Source: Streptomyces longispororuber (GTDB lineage Bacteria; Actinomycetota; Actinomycetes; Streptomycetales; Streptomycetaceae). From it: a stretch of DNA of 34,619 nucleotides. The position numbers were made by a program, and so were the translations under genes. Below are positions 1 through 10,263 of this stretch, one piece after another; the first letter of the stretch is position 1, and each line of letters starts with the position of its first letter. Where the stretch lies: the NCBI RefSeq assembly GCF_014656095.1, contig NZ_BNBT01000092.1:1-34619 (forward strand), given 5' to 3'. The notes beneath the pieces were generated by a model. The model did no database searches and was not told where the DNA came from. It was given only the letters and a program-made list of their open reading frames with translations.

Positions 1-1415
1 GCCCCGCCGGGGCCCGCGGTGCGGTCGGGCCCGGCGGCGTACCCGCCGCGGCGGCCGGTGACGCGGTAGGGCTCGGTGCCGTACCCGGCGGCGCGCAGCG
101 TGGCGTCGACGGTCCAGTACGTGTGCGGCCGGGTCGCGGCGGGCCCGGCGTGCACGGCGAGCCGCCCGCCGGGGGCGAGGACGCGGGCGACGAGGCCGTA
201 GAACTCCTGGGAGTACAGCTTGGTGCTCGCGGTGATGCCCGGGTCGGGCAGGTCGGCGAGGACGACGTCGTACGTCCGCCGGTGCGGGCCGCGCAGCCAG
301 CGGAAGGCGTCGGCGTGGGTGACGTGCACGCGCGGGTCGCGGTAGACGTGGCCGTTGAGCCCGCTGAGCACCGGGTCGCGGCGGGCGAGGCCGACGACGG
401 CGGGGTCGAGCTCGACGACGTCGACGCGGCGCACCCCCGCGTGGCGGAGCGCCTCGCGGGCGGCGAGCCCGTCGCCGCCGCCGAGGACGAGGACCCGCTC
501 GTGCCGTCCCGCGCGCAGGGCGGGCCGGACGAGGGCCTGGTGGTAGCGGCGCTCGTCGCTGCCGCTGACGCGCAGCCTGCCGTCGAGGAACAGGCGCAGG
601 GACGCGCGGTCGGCGCCGGTGAGGACGACCTCCTGCACGGGGGTGCGGACGGCGACGCGGACGTCGGAGCCGTACACGGCGCGGCGCGCGGCGCGCTCGA
701 AGTCGTCGACGTGCACGGCGGCGGTGGCGAGCACGGCGAGGACGACGGCGTTCACGGCGAGCAGCAGCCAGCGGCCGCGCGCGGTCAGGTCGCGGCCGAA
801 CAGGCCGAGGACGAGCGCGCCGCCCGCGAGGACGTTGACGGCGCCGGTGAGCAGCGCCCCGGTGAGCTGCCCGAACCAGGGCAGCAGCAGGAAGGGGAAG
901 GCCAGGCCGCCGACCAGGGCGCCCACGTAGTCCGCGGCGAACAGGTCGGCCACGGCGCCGCCCGCGTCCTGCCGCCGCACCCGCTGGATGAGCACCATGA
1001 GCAGGGGCACCTCGGCGCCGATGAGGACGCCGATGGCCAGGGAGAACGCCACGAACAGGTAGCGGGAGCCGCCGGCCCACATCTCGCCCCGGTCCCCCGC
1101 CCACGCGAACGCCGCGTACAGGGCCATGGCGCTGCACCCGCCGACGAGCGCGAGGGCCGCCTCGACGAGGCCGAACCCGGCGGCGGCCCGGCAGCGCAGG
1201 CGCTTGGCGAGCAGCGAGCCGACGCCCATCGCGAAGACCATGACGGACAGCACGACGGAGGCCTGGGTGACGGAGTCGCCGATCAAGTACGAGGCCAGGG
1301 CGACGAGTTCGAGCTCGTACACGAGGCCGCAGGCGGCGCAGACGAACACGCCCGCGAGGACGAGGAACCGGCCTGTCCGGGGCGTGACGGGCAGACGCTG
1401 ACGCGGCTCGATCAC
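1..1415 (-). CDS. Membrane-fused polyamine aminopropyltransferase (spermidine synthase-like), 3' end outside window
   Basis: The minus strand is open from a GTG at 1415 to the left edge (about 471 residues); an in-frame TGA lies at 1431-1433, which supports this start. The N-terminal half is a series of hydrophobic segments with short loops, probably seven or so membrane helices. The C-terminal half is a Rossmann methyltransferase-like fold of the spermidine synthase family, with the nucleotide-binding motif VLVLGGGDGLAAREAL followed by VDVVELDP and, later, YDVVLADLPDPG, which holds the catalytic Asp region. Family members move an aminopropyl group from decarboxylated SAM to a polyamine; the substrate of membrane-fused forms is uncertain. 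It lies downstream of the DUF2617 gene in the same direction, 172 bp away. The C-terminus is not visible. Family call is secure; exact substrate is not. Confidence 0.85.
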   Translation of the reverse strand, partial: MIEPRQRLPVTPRTGRFLVLAGVFVCAACGLVYELELVALASYLIGDSVTQASVVLSVMVFAMGVGSLLAKRLRCRAAAGFGLVEAALALVGGCSAMALYAAFAWAGDRGEMWAGGSRYLFVAFSLAIGVLIGAEVPLLMVLIQRVRRQDAGGAVADLFAADYVGALVGGLAFPFLLLPWFGQLTGALLTGAVNVLAGGALVLGLFGRDLTARGRWLLLAVNAVVLAVLATAAVHVDDFERAARRAVYGSDVRVAVRTPVQEVVLTGADRASLRLFLDGRLRVSGSDERRYHQALVRPALRAGRHERVLVLGGGDGLAAREALRHAGVRRVDVVELDPAVVGLARRDPVLSGLNGHVYRDPRVHVTHADAFRWLRGPHRRTYDVVLADLPDPGITASTKLYSQEFYGLVARVLAPGGRLAVHAGPAATRPHTYWTVDATLRAAGYGTEPYRVTGRRGGYAAGPDRTAGPGG

Positions 1416-1546
1416 GCCCCGAACGCTACGTCACCGCCGCCTCACACCAAGTCCCCCACATGGGTGGAGGTGCTGGCAAGGATGTGTGAAGGCCCCTCCG
1501 GCCCCGCGCCCGGGCGACCACCCGGAGCGCCCCCGACGTCCGCCCG

Positions 1547-1604
1547 GAGCGCCACCGGCGCCCCCTGAGAGCGCCACCGGCGCCCGCTCAGAGCGCCACC
1601 GGCG
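1547..1604. repeat. Tandem 22-bp repeat over the DUF2617 stop codon (3 copies)
   Basis: GAGCGCCACCGGCG recurs at 1547-1560, 1569-1582 and 1591-1604 with 22-bp spacing. The copy at 1591-1604 encodes the last residues before the stop of the minus-strand DUF2617 gene (stop at 1588-1590); the other two copies lie just downstream. Confidence 0.8.
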
Positions 1605-2106
1605 TCCGCACGCCGACCCGCGTGCGCGTCGCCACCAACTGCCCCTCCTGCGGGTACGCGTGCCAGGTGCGCCACATCACCGAGCCCTCGTGCCGCTGCG
1701 CGAGCAGCGCCGTGAACGCGTGCGGGCTGCCGGGGAAGACCCCGGCGAGGCCGTGCGGGTGCTCGGCGACGAGCGCGAGCAACTCCTGTGCCCGGCCCGC
1801 GAACTGGCCCCGCGACAGCGTCTCGACCCGGGCCGCGAACTCGTACTCCCACTCGCCGACCCGCTTGGAGACGCCGAGCGGCAGCGGCGTGCTGCTGCCC
1901 GGGATGCACGCGACGGTCTCGGAGCAACTGCCGTGGTCCTCTTCGAGGATGACCTGGTGGGACGCCCCGAGAAGTCTCAACTGCACCGCCGCGCCCGCCA
2001 GTTCGAGGTCGAGCGTGGCGAGCGCGGGCAGCGGCTCGCGGCCGAGGGCCCAGGCCAGGTCCCCGGCGCGCGTGTCGGTGTAGACAGTCTTCAGGGTCGT
2101 GAGCAT
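1588..2106 (-). CDS. DUF2617 family protein
   Basis: A 172-residue soluble protein starting MLTTLKTVYTDTRAGDLAWA. The order of features (N-terminal YTDTRAGDL, central LRLLGASHQVIL, a glycine/proline turn near the Cys pair, and C-terminal SVMWRTWHAYPQEGQLVATRT) matches the actinobacterial DUF2617 family as I remember it. No function is established and no catalytic motif is visible. The ATG at 2106 has a purine-rich stretch upstream (minus-strand reading of the ggagggggt near 2131). It shares direction with the spermidine-synthase-like gene and may be co-transcribed with it. Its 3' end runs into a 22-bp tandem repeat. Confidence 0.8.
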   Translation of the reverse strand: MLTTLKTVYTDTRAGDLAWALGREPLPALATLDLELAGAAVQLRLLGASHQVILEEDHGSCSETVACIPGSSTPLPLGVSKRVGEWEYEFAARVETLSRGQFAGRAQELLALVAEHPHGLAGVFPGSPHAFTALLAQRHEGSVMWRTWHAYPQEGQLVATRTRVGVRTPVAL

Positions 2107-2513
2107 GGGTCGGCTCCGCTAACACGCAAAGGAGGGGGTGGGGCCGGCGCGCCCGGTCGGACACCAGGCGGGAAGGGATGCCGGCGCGTGCCCACGGAGA
2201 CGCCAGGCTGCTCTGTCGAGCCGGGAACGTCCGAGGGCGGTGTGACGGTTAAGAGGGAATCATGAACTGCGACACTGCCACAGCGTTTTTACCCAAGTTC
2301 GTAGGCTTTCCATTCCCGGGAGGGCCGAACAGTTCATCTGTTCACATGCCCGGGTACCGGACCGGTCCGAAACCGCCGCCCTTCGGTCGCCACCCGATCT
2401 TCACCCCGGTCACGGTCCCGCCGCCCGCTGTCAAGGGGTGCCCCCGACGACGAGACGCCCGGCGGGGGTCTCCCCCCGCCGGGCGTTTCGACCGGTGGAC
2501 CGGCTGCCCCGTG
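2107..2513. other. Intergenic region with AT-richer patch and terminator
   Basis: There is no convincing gene in these 407 bp. The stretch 2262-2345 is clearly less GC-rich than the flanks and probably holds the promoter of the minus-strand DUF2617 gene. On the minus strand GGAAT is followed 18 nt later by GGT, only loosely like a SigR promoter, so I do not assign a sigma factor. The downstream end holds the hairpin listed separately. Confidence 0.5.
2455..2486. terminator. Strong GC-rich hairpin, terminator for the small membrane protein gene
   Basis: A perfect 14-bp stem (2455-2468 pairing with 2473-2486) with a 4-nt loop lies about 30 bp downstream of the stop of the minus-strand gene that ends at 2514. 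There is only a short T run on either side, as is usual in high-GC actinobacteria. Confidence 0.75.
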
Positions 2514-2795
2514 TCAGCCGCCTCCGCCGCCGCAACCTCCGCCCCCGCCACCGCAGGACGAGGAGCTGCCGCCGCACGACGAGGACCCGCCGCACGACGA
2601 TCCGCCGCCGCACGACGACGCCGAGGCGCACGAGGTGGAGGCGCCGGCGGACGTGTGGGTACCGGACCCCGCCCACCAACTGCCGCTCCCCGACCGCGTG
2701 CTCCTTGCCGTGCCCTGCCTGCCGCGCTGCGCGAGGACGGTCGCCATCACCGCCATGAACACCAGCAAGCCGATGAAGAGAAAGATCAGGATCAT
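2514..2795 (-). CDS. Small single-pass membrane protein with Cys/Gly/Ser-rich tail
   Basis: A 93-residue protein. The ATG at 2795 is preceded by purine-rich GGAAGG and GGGGAGGA. Residues 1-22 or so (MILIFLFIGLLVFMAVMATV) form one membrane helix. After a short basic linker the tail is dominated by Ser, Gly and Cys in a recurrent SCGGGSSCGG pattern, ending in a run of glycines with single cysteines. About eight cysteines sit in the last 40 residues. Similar Gly-Cys tails end some actinobacterial membrane proteins of unknown role (for example the TIGR04222 group), but the membrane domain here is much shorter. The open frame continues upstream to 3191 without any coding look, so the 2795 start is preferred. 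Function unknown. Confidence 0.6.
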   Translation of the reverse strand: MILIFLFIGLLVFMAVMATVLAQRGRQGTARSTRSGSGSWWAGSGTHTSAGASTSCASASSCGGGSSCGGSSSCGGSSSSCGGGGGGCGGGGG

Positions 2796-2985
2796 TCCTC
2801 CCCACCTTCCTTTCTTTTCCCCCGTGGGCCCCGAGGGCCCCTGAGACGGTCCCGGCCGTTCCCCCGATCCGGTCCCGCCGTGCGGATGTCGTGCCCGCGC
2901 CGTTGCGTGCCAAGGGCATGCCCTCGGCCGCGCGCCGCCAAAGCAGAGTTGAGGAAGACCAGAGGTTCGGCGGAGGATGACGGCC

Positions 2986-4209
2986 ATGACGTCAACTCCC
3001 GGTGCCTCCCGCGACGGCCGCCCGCTGCTCAACAGCCGCCTCGCCGAGTTCGGCACGACGATCTTCGCCGAGATGTCCGCGCTCGCGGTGGCGACCGGAG
3101 CGATCAACCTGGGCCAGGGCTTCCCGGACACGGACGGCCCGGAGGAGGTGCGGGAGGCCGCGGTGCGCGCCCTGCGCGACGGCCGCGGCAACCAGTACCC
3201 GCCCGGCCCCGGCGTCCCCGAGCTGCGCGCGGCGATCGCCGCCCACCAGGAGCGCCGCTACGGCCTCACCTTCGACCCCGACCTGGAGGTCCTCGTCACC
3301 GCGGGCGCCACCGAGGCCATCGCCGCCTCGCTGCTCGCCCTGGTCGAGCCGGGCGACGAGGTCATCGCCCTGGAGCCGTACTACGACTCGTACGCCGCCT
3401 CGATCGCCCTCGCCGGGGGCACCCGGGTCCCCGTCACGCTGCGGCCGGACGGCGACCCGGGCACCGGCGGCGCGGCGGCGGGGCGGCGCTTCACGCTCGA
3501 CCTGGACGAGCTGCGCGACGCCGTCACCCCGCGCACCCGGCTGCTGCTGCTCAACACCCCGCACAACCCGACCGGCACCGTCCTCAGCCGCGCGGAGCTC
3601 GCCGAGATCGCCCGGCTCGCCGTCGAGCACGACCTCCTCGTCGTCACGGACGAGGTGTACGAGCACCTGGTCTTCGACGCCCCCGGCCACCTCCCGCTCG
3701 CCACCTTCCCCGGCATGCGCGAGCGCACGGTGACCATCTCCTCGGCGGGCAAGACGTTCTCCTTCACCGGCTGGAAGGTCGGCTGGGTCACCGCGCCGCC
3801 GGACCTGATCGCCGCCGTGCGCTCGGCGAAGCAGTTCCTCACGTACGTGTCCTCGGGCCCGTTCCAGTACGCGGTCGCGGAGGCCCTGGCCCTGCCGGAC
3901 GCGTACTTCACGGCCTTCCTCGACGACATGCGCGCCAAGCGCGACCTGCTGGCCTCCGGCCTCGCCGCGGCCGGCTTCGCGGTCCACCGCCCGGCGGGCA
4001 CGTACTTCGTCACCACCGACATCCGCCCCCTCGGCCAGGAGGACGGCATCGCCTTCTGCCGCGCCCTGCCGGAGCGCGCGGGCGTCGTCGCCATCCCGAA
4101 CGCGGTCTTCTACGACCACCGCGACGCGGGCGCCCCCTTCGTCCGCTTCGCCTTCTGCAAGCGCACGTCCGTCCTGGAGGAGGCGGTGGCCCGCCTGAAG
4201 TCCCTGTAG
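2986..4209 (+). CDS. Pyridoxal-phosphate-dependent aminotransferase, class I/II
   Basis: A 407-residue fold-type I aminotransferase. Visible motifs: N-terminal INLGQGFPDTDGP, the YPPGPGVPELRAAIA substrate-loop region, VTAGATEAI, NTPHNPTGTV (cofactor contacts), VTDEVYEHLVFD, and the Schiff-base lysine in SSAGKTFSFTGWKVGW (about K256). This arrangement is typical of the branch holding aspartate/methionine/kynurenine-type and N-succinyl-diaminopimelate aminotransferases; the substrate cannot be fixed from sequence. Start choice: GGAGG at 2972-2976 abuts the ATG at 2977 but is 9 nt from the ATG at 2986, so 2986 is preferred. The neighbour on the left is divergent. Confidence 0.88.
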   Translation: MTSTPGASRDGRPLLNSRLAEFGTTIFAEMSALAVATGAINLGQGFPDTDGPEEVREAAVRALRDGRGNQYPPGPGVPELRAAIAAHQERRYGLTFDPDLEVLVTAGATEAIAASLLALVEPGDEVIALEPYYDSYAASIALAGGTRVPVTLRPDGDPGTGGAAAGRRFTLDLDELRDAVTPRTRLLLLNTPHNPTGTVLSRAELAEIARLAVEHDLLVVTDEVYEHLVFDAPGHLPLATFPGMRERTVTISSAGKTFSFTGWKVGWVTAPPDLIAAVRSAKQFLTYVSSGPFQYAVAEALALPDAYFTAFLDDMRAKRDLLASGLAAAGFAVHRPAGTYFVTTDIRPLGQEDGIAFCRALPERAGVVAIPNAVFYDHRDAGAPFVRFAFCKRTSVLEEAVARLKSL

Positions 4210-4286
4210 CCGTCGCCGCCGGGCGGCGGCCACCCGCACGGACCACCCCGCTCGCGCCCGCCCCCGGGGCCCCGCATGGTGCCGGT

Positions 4287-5495
4287 GTGACCCACCCGAC
4301 CCCCACCGTCCCCGCCCCCGTCACACACACCGCCCGCGCGGAGTACGAGCGGGCCGTCAGCCACCGGGAACCGGCGCCCGCGGCGCGCGCCGTCGCCCGG
4401 GCCGTGGCCGCGTTCGCCGCCGCCCGCCTCACCGGCCTGCTCGCCGTGGCCGTCGTGGCCCGCACCGGCGACCAGAACGCCTTCCGGCTCCTCGGCCGCT
4501 CCTGGGACTCCCGCTGGTACACCGGGATCGCCGCCCGGGGCTACGGCCGCACCCTGTTCTTCGACGAGGGCGTCGCCCAGAGCGACCTCGCCTTCTTCCC
4601 GCTCTACCCGGCCCTGATCCGCGCGGTGCACACGGTCACCCCGTTCGGCTTCGGCGCCTGCGGCCTCGTCGTCTCCTGGCTGGGCGCCGTCGCCGCCGCC
4701 GTCGGCATCTACAAGATCGCCGCCCGGCTGCACGACCACCGCACGGCCACGGTCCTGGTGCTGCTGTGGGGTCTGCTCCCGCACTCCGTGATCCTGACGA
4801 TGGCGTACACCGAGCCGGTCCTGACCGCGCTCGCCGCGGGTTCCCTGTACGCGCTGCTGACCGGCCGCTGGATCTGGGCCGGGACGCTCGCCGCGCTCGC
4901 CGGCCTGTCCCGCCCGAACGGCTTCGCGGTGGCCGCCGCCGTCGCCGCCACGGCAGCGTACGAGCTCGTGAAGCGGCGCGGCCGGGTTTCCCCCAGGCTG
5001 TGGACGGGGGTGGCGCTCGCCCCCGTGGGCTGGTGCGCGTACGTGCTGTGGGTGGGGTGCCGCCGGGGCGACCCGCTCGGCGGCTACTTCACGGTGCAGC
5101 GCGAGTGGGGCTCGCGCTTCGACTTCGGCCGGGGGTCGTGGAAATTCGTCCAGCACCTGTTCCTGGACGGCGACAAGGTCGTGTTCGCCATGACGGTCGC
5201 GCTCGTCGCGGTGGCGCTGCTCCTGTACGGGCTGCTGCTCTGCGACCGGGCGCCGCTGCCGCTGCTCGTCTACACCGGCGTGCTGCTCCTGATCACGGTC
5301 GGCGGCTCCGGCTTCTTCGAGTCGAAGCCGCGCTTCCTGCTGCCCGCGTTCCCGCTGCTGCTGCCGCTCGCCTGCGCCCTGGTCCGCACGGCGAGAGCCC
5401 GGCCGAGGCACGCCGCCCTGGTGGTCGGCGCCCTGGCCGGGCTCTCGGTGGCGTACGGGACGTATCTGGTGACGACGGCCCGCATGCCGCTGTGA
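4287..5495 (+). CDS. Integral membrane mannosyltransferase-like protein (PIG-V / GT-C type)
   Basis: A 402-residue multi-pass protein starting at GTG 4287 (VTHPTPTVPAPV); the frame is open far upstream but that part is a shadow of the aminotransferase gene. About nine or ten hydrophobic helices are visible. A long N-terminal extracytoplasmic segment carries WDSRWYTGIAARGYG (W73-D74 region), and SRPNGF appears in the middle; both are characteristic of the PIG-V/mannosyltransferase-2 family, a GT-C type that uses polyprenol-phosphate sugars. The role is probably to add a hexose to a cell-envelope acceptor; donor and acceptor are unknown. It is 77 bp downstream of the aminotransferase gene and convergent with the YbjN-domain gene, with only 12 bp between stops. 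Confidence 0.8.
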   Translation: MTHPTPTVPAPVTHTARAEYERAVSHREPAPAARAVARAVAAFAAARLTGLLAVAVVARTGDQNAFRLLGRSWDSRWYTGIAARGYGRTLFFDEGVAQSDLAFFPLYPALIRAVHTVTPFGFGACGLVVSWLGAVAAAVGIYKIAARLHDHRTATVLVLLWGLLPHSVILTMAYTEPVLTALAAGSLYALLTGRWIWAGTLAALAGLSRPNGFAVAAAVAATAAYELVKRRGRVSPRLWTGVALAPVGWCAYVLWVGCRRGDPLGGYFTVQREWGSRFDFGRGSWKFVQHLFLDGDKVVFAMTVALVAVALLLYGLLLCDRAPLPLLVYTGVLLLITVGGSGFFESKPRFLLPAFPLLLPLACALVRTARARPRHAALVVGALAGLSVAYGTYLVTTARMPL

Positions 5496-5507
5496 AGCGG
5501 GGGAGGC

Positions 5508-6047
5508 TCAGGCCTCGTCGCCGGGCTTCTCGTCGCCCTCCGCCGAGTCGACGGCCTGCTCCAGGCCGAGCTGCTCCACGAGCCAGCGGTCGAACTCGAT
5601 CGCGGCCCGCACCCAGCTCACCGTCGACGACACGAAGTGCTCCAGGGAGACACCCGTGCCGATCAGCATCTGCGCCTCACCGATGAGGCGCACGGTGCCG
5701 TCGTCGTGCGTGTGCGTGTAGACCTTGGGCCACAGGGTGCGGCGGTTCCAGTCGTCGATGGCCTCCAGGATCTGCGGCTTCTGCTCGATGCCGTGCGGCC
5801 TGTCGTAGAAGGTCCGCACGGAGAAGACCTGCTGGTCGTCCTCGCCGCGGAACATGAAGTAGGTACGGAACTCCTCCCACGGCGCCGCGAGGTCTCCCTC
5901 GTCGTCGACGACGTACTTGAGCTCCATCTGCTCCAGGAGCTGCTTCACCAGGTCCTGGTCCGGGACGACGGGGCCCGCCGGTCCTTCATTGGGCTGCGGC
6001 TCAGGCTGGCCCCCGAAATTCGGAATCGAGGACGGGTCGATGCTCAC
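5508..6047 (-). CDS. YbjN domain-containing protein
   Basis: A 179-residue soluble acidic protein. GTG 6047 (SIDPSSIPNFGG) is preferred over the longer frame because AAGGGA lies about 8 nt upstream and the residues before it look non-coding. The core runs VKQLLEQMELKYVVDDEGDLAAPWEEFRTYFMF, then QVFSVRTFYDRP, DDWNRRTLWPKVYTHTHDDG and a helical C-terminus, which is the alpha/beta layout of the YbjN (type III secretion chaperone-like) fold. The last 15 residues are acidic and disordered. Function in actinobacteria is unknown. It is downstream of clpB in the same direction, separated by a 163-bp gap that contains a dispersed repeat. Confidence 0.8.
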   Translation of the reverse strand: MSIDPSSIPNFGGQPEPQPNEGPAGPVVPDQDLVKQLLEQMELKYVVDDEGDLAAPWEEFRTYFMFRGEDDQQVFSVRTFYDRPHGIEQKPQILEAIDDWNRRTLWPKVYTHTHDDGTVRLIGEAQMLIGTGVSLEHFVSSTVSWVRAAIEFDRWLVEQLGLEQAVDSAEGDEKPGDEA

Positions 6048-6120
6048 CGTGTTTTTCCCTTCGTACGGATTCCGCCATCCTCCCCCAAGAGGGGGCCCCA
6101 CCCGCAACCCCGGTACCGCC

Positions 6121-6182
6121 TCCGGCCCCTTTGGGGGCGCGGGGAACTGCGCGAGCGACCACAACCCCCCGCAGACGGCACA
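6121..6182. repeat. Dispersed Streptomyces intergenic repeat (GCGCGGGGAACTGCGCGA type)
   Basis: The stretch GGCCCCTTTGGGGGCGCGGG and the following AACTGCGCGA... up to the CCGCAG near 6173 match, from memory, an abundant intergenic repeat of Streptomyces genomes. It forms a short hairpin (GCCCC-TTT-GGGGGC region) and may act as terminator or mRNA stabiliser behind clpB. Confidence 0.6.
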
Positions 6183-6210
6183 CAACCGACCGGGGCAGGC
6201 GGGTCCCCGC

Positions 6211-8832
<2,622 letters not shown>

Positions 8833-8976
8833 TGGGGGGTGCTCCTCCTCTTACGGCTTGCGGCTTGCGGCCGCGGCTCGCGGCCTGCGGTCCCGCGGCC
8901 TGCTGGTGCGGTGGGCGGTACGGGGCGGGTGCCCAGGGAGGCACCCCCTCATACTGACTCAGTCAACGTACACAAA

Positions 8977-8997
8977 GTTGAGTCTATTCCACTCAAG
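8977..8997. promoter_or_regulatory. HAIR operator (HspR-binding inverted repeat) upstream of clpB
   Basis: GTTGAGT-N7-ACTCAAG matches the actinobacterial HAIR consensus CTTGAGT-N7-ACTCAAG at 13 of 14 positions. It lies 145 bp upstream of the clpB start and 39 bp upstream of the divergent gene at 9036. A second short dyad, TGACTCAGTCA (8955-8965 area), sits between it and clpB. Confidence 0.9.
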
Positions 8998-9035
8998 GCG
9001 AGCTCCGGAAGCCCGGAGGGGCTACCGTCCGGCCC

Positions 9036-9476
9036 ATGGCCATCGACCTGGGCGCCCCGCCCGCGCCCTACCTCAGCTTCTGGCGGGAACGCCACCTGTG
9101 CACCCTGACGACGCTGCGCCCCGACGGCACCCCGCACGTGGTGCCCGTCGGCGTGACGTACGACCCGGACACGGGCGTCGCGCGCGTGCTCGCCGGCAGG
9201 GGCAGCCGCAAGGTCCGCAACGTGCTGGCCGCCGCCGAGGGACCAGGGCCCGGCGCGCGCGTCGCCGTCTGCCAGGTCGACGGCCGCCGGTGGGCGACGC
9301 TGGAGGGGCTCGCCACGGTGACGACGGAGCCCGGGCGGGTCGCGGAGGGCGAGCGGCGCTACGCCGAGCGGTACGGGAGGCAGCCGCGGGACAACCCCGA
9401 CCGGGCGGTCATCGAGATCGCGGTGGACCGGGCCCTGGGGAACGTGAAGCCGCCGCCGGCACCGGTAACGGCCTGA
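9036..9476 (+). CDS. Pyridoxamine 5'-phosphate oxidase-fold protein, probably F420-dependent
   Basis: A 146-residue protein of the split-barrel flavin/F420-binding family. RHLCTLTTLRPDGTPHVVPVGV is the typical first two beta strands, followed by ARVLAGRGSRKVRNVL (cofactor phosphate contacts) and VAVCQVDGRRWATLEGLATV. It resembles the TIGR03618-type F420-dependent oxidoreductases of actinobacteria rather than true PdxH. The substrate is unknown. GGAGGGG lies about 14 nt before the ATG, a long spacing, but no better in-frame start exists. It is divergent from clpB with a HAIR operator in between, so it may be under HspR control. Confidence 0.8.
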   Translation: MAIDLGAPPAPYLSFWRERHLCTLTTLRPDGTPHVVPVGVTYDPDTGVARVLAGRGSRKVRNVLAAAEGPGPGARVAVCQVDGRRWATLEGLATVTTEPGRVAEGERRYAERYGRQPRDNPDRAVIEIAVDRALGNVKPPPAPVTA

Positions 9477-9495
9477 AAGCAACCCCCGCACACCA

Positions 9496-9535
9496 CAGCG
9501 GCGCCACCGTGTTCAGGTCCACGGTGGCGCCGCTG
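9496..9535. terminator. Bidirectional hairpin terminator between convergent genes
   Basis: A perfect 16-bp stem (9496-9511 with 9520-9535) and 8-nt loop lie 20 bp after one stop and 45 bp after the other, in the gap between the convergent genes 9036-9476 (+) and 9580-9936 (-). Confidence 0.85.
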
Positions 9536-9579
9536 CTGGGGGAAGCACCTGCGCGATTTACAACGACGGGGGAATCGCG

Positions 9580-9936
9580 TCAGGCGCTGCGGGGGGTGGC
9601 TGTGAGGTTGTCGGAGGCGGTGGCGTGCTGCTGCGCGCCGCGCTTCCGCTTGCCGATGAGCTGGTGGTCGCGCTGGTCGAGGTTGACGAAGACCATGCCG
9701 TAGCGGACCGCGCACCGCACCGGCTGGGGCGCGCCGCGGGGGCGGCGCAGGCACCGGTAGGCGCGGATGTCCTCGTCGTCGTCCCGCACGATGATGACGG
9801 GCTCGCCGACCAGGGTGACCATCAACGAGTCGCCGGGGTGGGGGATCGCGGTGACGAGGTCGATGAAGTGCCAGCCGGAACGGTAGGCCGTGGCCATTTC
9901 CCGGCGGAAGGTGCGGTCGTCAGGAGGCGTCGTCAT
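9580..9936 (-). CDS. Short Rieske-oxygenase-like protein lacking the [2Fe-2S] ligands
   Basis: A 118-residue protein. Residues 10-65 (YRSGWHFIDLVTAIPHPGDS, then LMVTLVGEPVIIVRDDDEDI) read like the N-terminus of a ring-hydroxylating oxygenase alpha subunit. Where the family has C-x-H-RGA and later C-x2-H, this protein reads YRCLRRPRGAPQPVRC and passes straight into YGMVFVNLDQ, the segment that normally follows the Rieske domain. The two His ligands and the region between are therefore missing, and no catalytic domain follows. The C-terminus (KRKRGAQQHATASD) is basic and disordered. Its ATG overlaps the stop of the upstream small secreted protein gene (ATGA), so the two are probably coupled. 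It could be a repurposed binding protein or a decayed gene; the intact frame favours the former. Confidence 0.6.
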   Translation of the reverse strand: MTTPPDDRTFRREMATAYRSGWHFIDLVTAIPHPGDSLMVTLVGEPVIIVRDDDEDIRAYRCLRRPRGAPQPVRCAVRYGMVFVNLDQRDHQLIGKRKRGAQQHATASDNLTATPRSA

Positions 9937-10151
9937 GACAGGTCCGAGATCGAGGCGGAGAGGGAGGCTGAGGGGGAGACGCTCCAGGACACATCACCGG
10001 CGGTATTCGCCACCGGATCGCTGGATATCGCAGGCCTGGGGCTGCTCCACGCCACGTCACCTGGGACCGCCACGGTCAGAGCGGTGGCGGTAAAGGCAAT
10101 GGCAAGCACCGAGCGAAGCATTGCTGGGAACATGGTCGGCTTCGTCCTCAC
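9933..10151 (-). CDS. Small secreted peptide, unknown function
   Basis: A 72-residue product from GTG 10151, chosen because GGAGAGG lies about 9 nt upstream; a TTG at 10178 and an ATG at 10133 are alternatives. The N-terminus (MRTKPTMFPAMLRSVLAIAF followed by TATALTVAVPG) has basic residues, then a hydrophobic core, fitting a Sec signal peptide with possible cleavage near AWS. The mature part is about 35 residues, rich in Ser, Ala, Val and Asp, without cysteines. The stop overlaps the start of the Rieske-like gene by four bases (ATGA), implying translational coupling. It is divergent from regulator A, 112 bp away. No family recognised. Confidence 0.5.
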   Translation of the reverse strand: MRTKPTMFPAMLRSVLAIAFTATALTVAVPGDVAWSSPRPAISSDPVANTAGDVSWSVSPSASLSASISDLS

Positions 10152-10211
10152 TTGGTAGGTCCTCTCCCCCGGCTCCAAACAGACGATGTCTTAATCGAGC
10201 ACGTCGAAGCC

Positions 10212-10237
10212 ACAGGAGCGATGCATCATGTTCCTGT
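10212..10237. promoter_or_regulatory. Candidate operator: nested inverted repeats in the divergent gap
   Basis: ACAGGA (10212-10217) and TCCTGT (10232-10237) are an inverted pair 14 nt apart, and a perfect palindrome GATGCATC (10220-10227) lies between them. The site is in the intergenic gap between the secreted peptide gene and LuxR-type regulator A, where an autoregulatory operator would be expected. Assignment is inference. Confidence 0.35.
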
Positions 10238-10263
10238 AGGTTCAGGACCCTGGGGGGTGGAGA

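Noticed and set aside
2300..2345. SigR-type promoter for the DUF2617 gene
   Set aside because: GGAAT is present on the minus strand, but the -10 is GGT or GTA at the right distance instead of GTT.
2262..4286. N-terminal extension of the mannosyltransferase frame
   Set aside because: The frame runs over the aminotransferase gene as Arg/Pro-rich noise; the membrane protein starts at GTG 4287.
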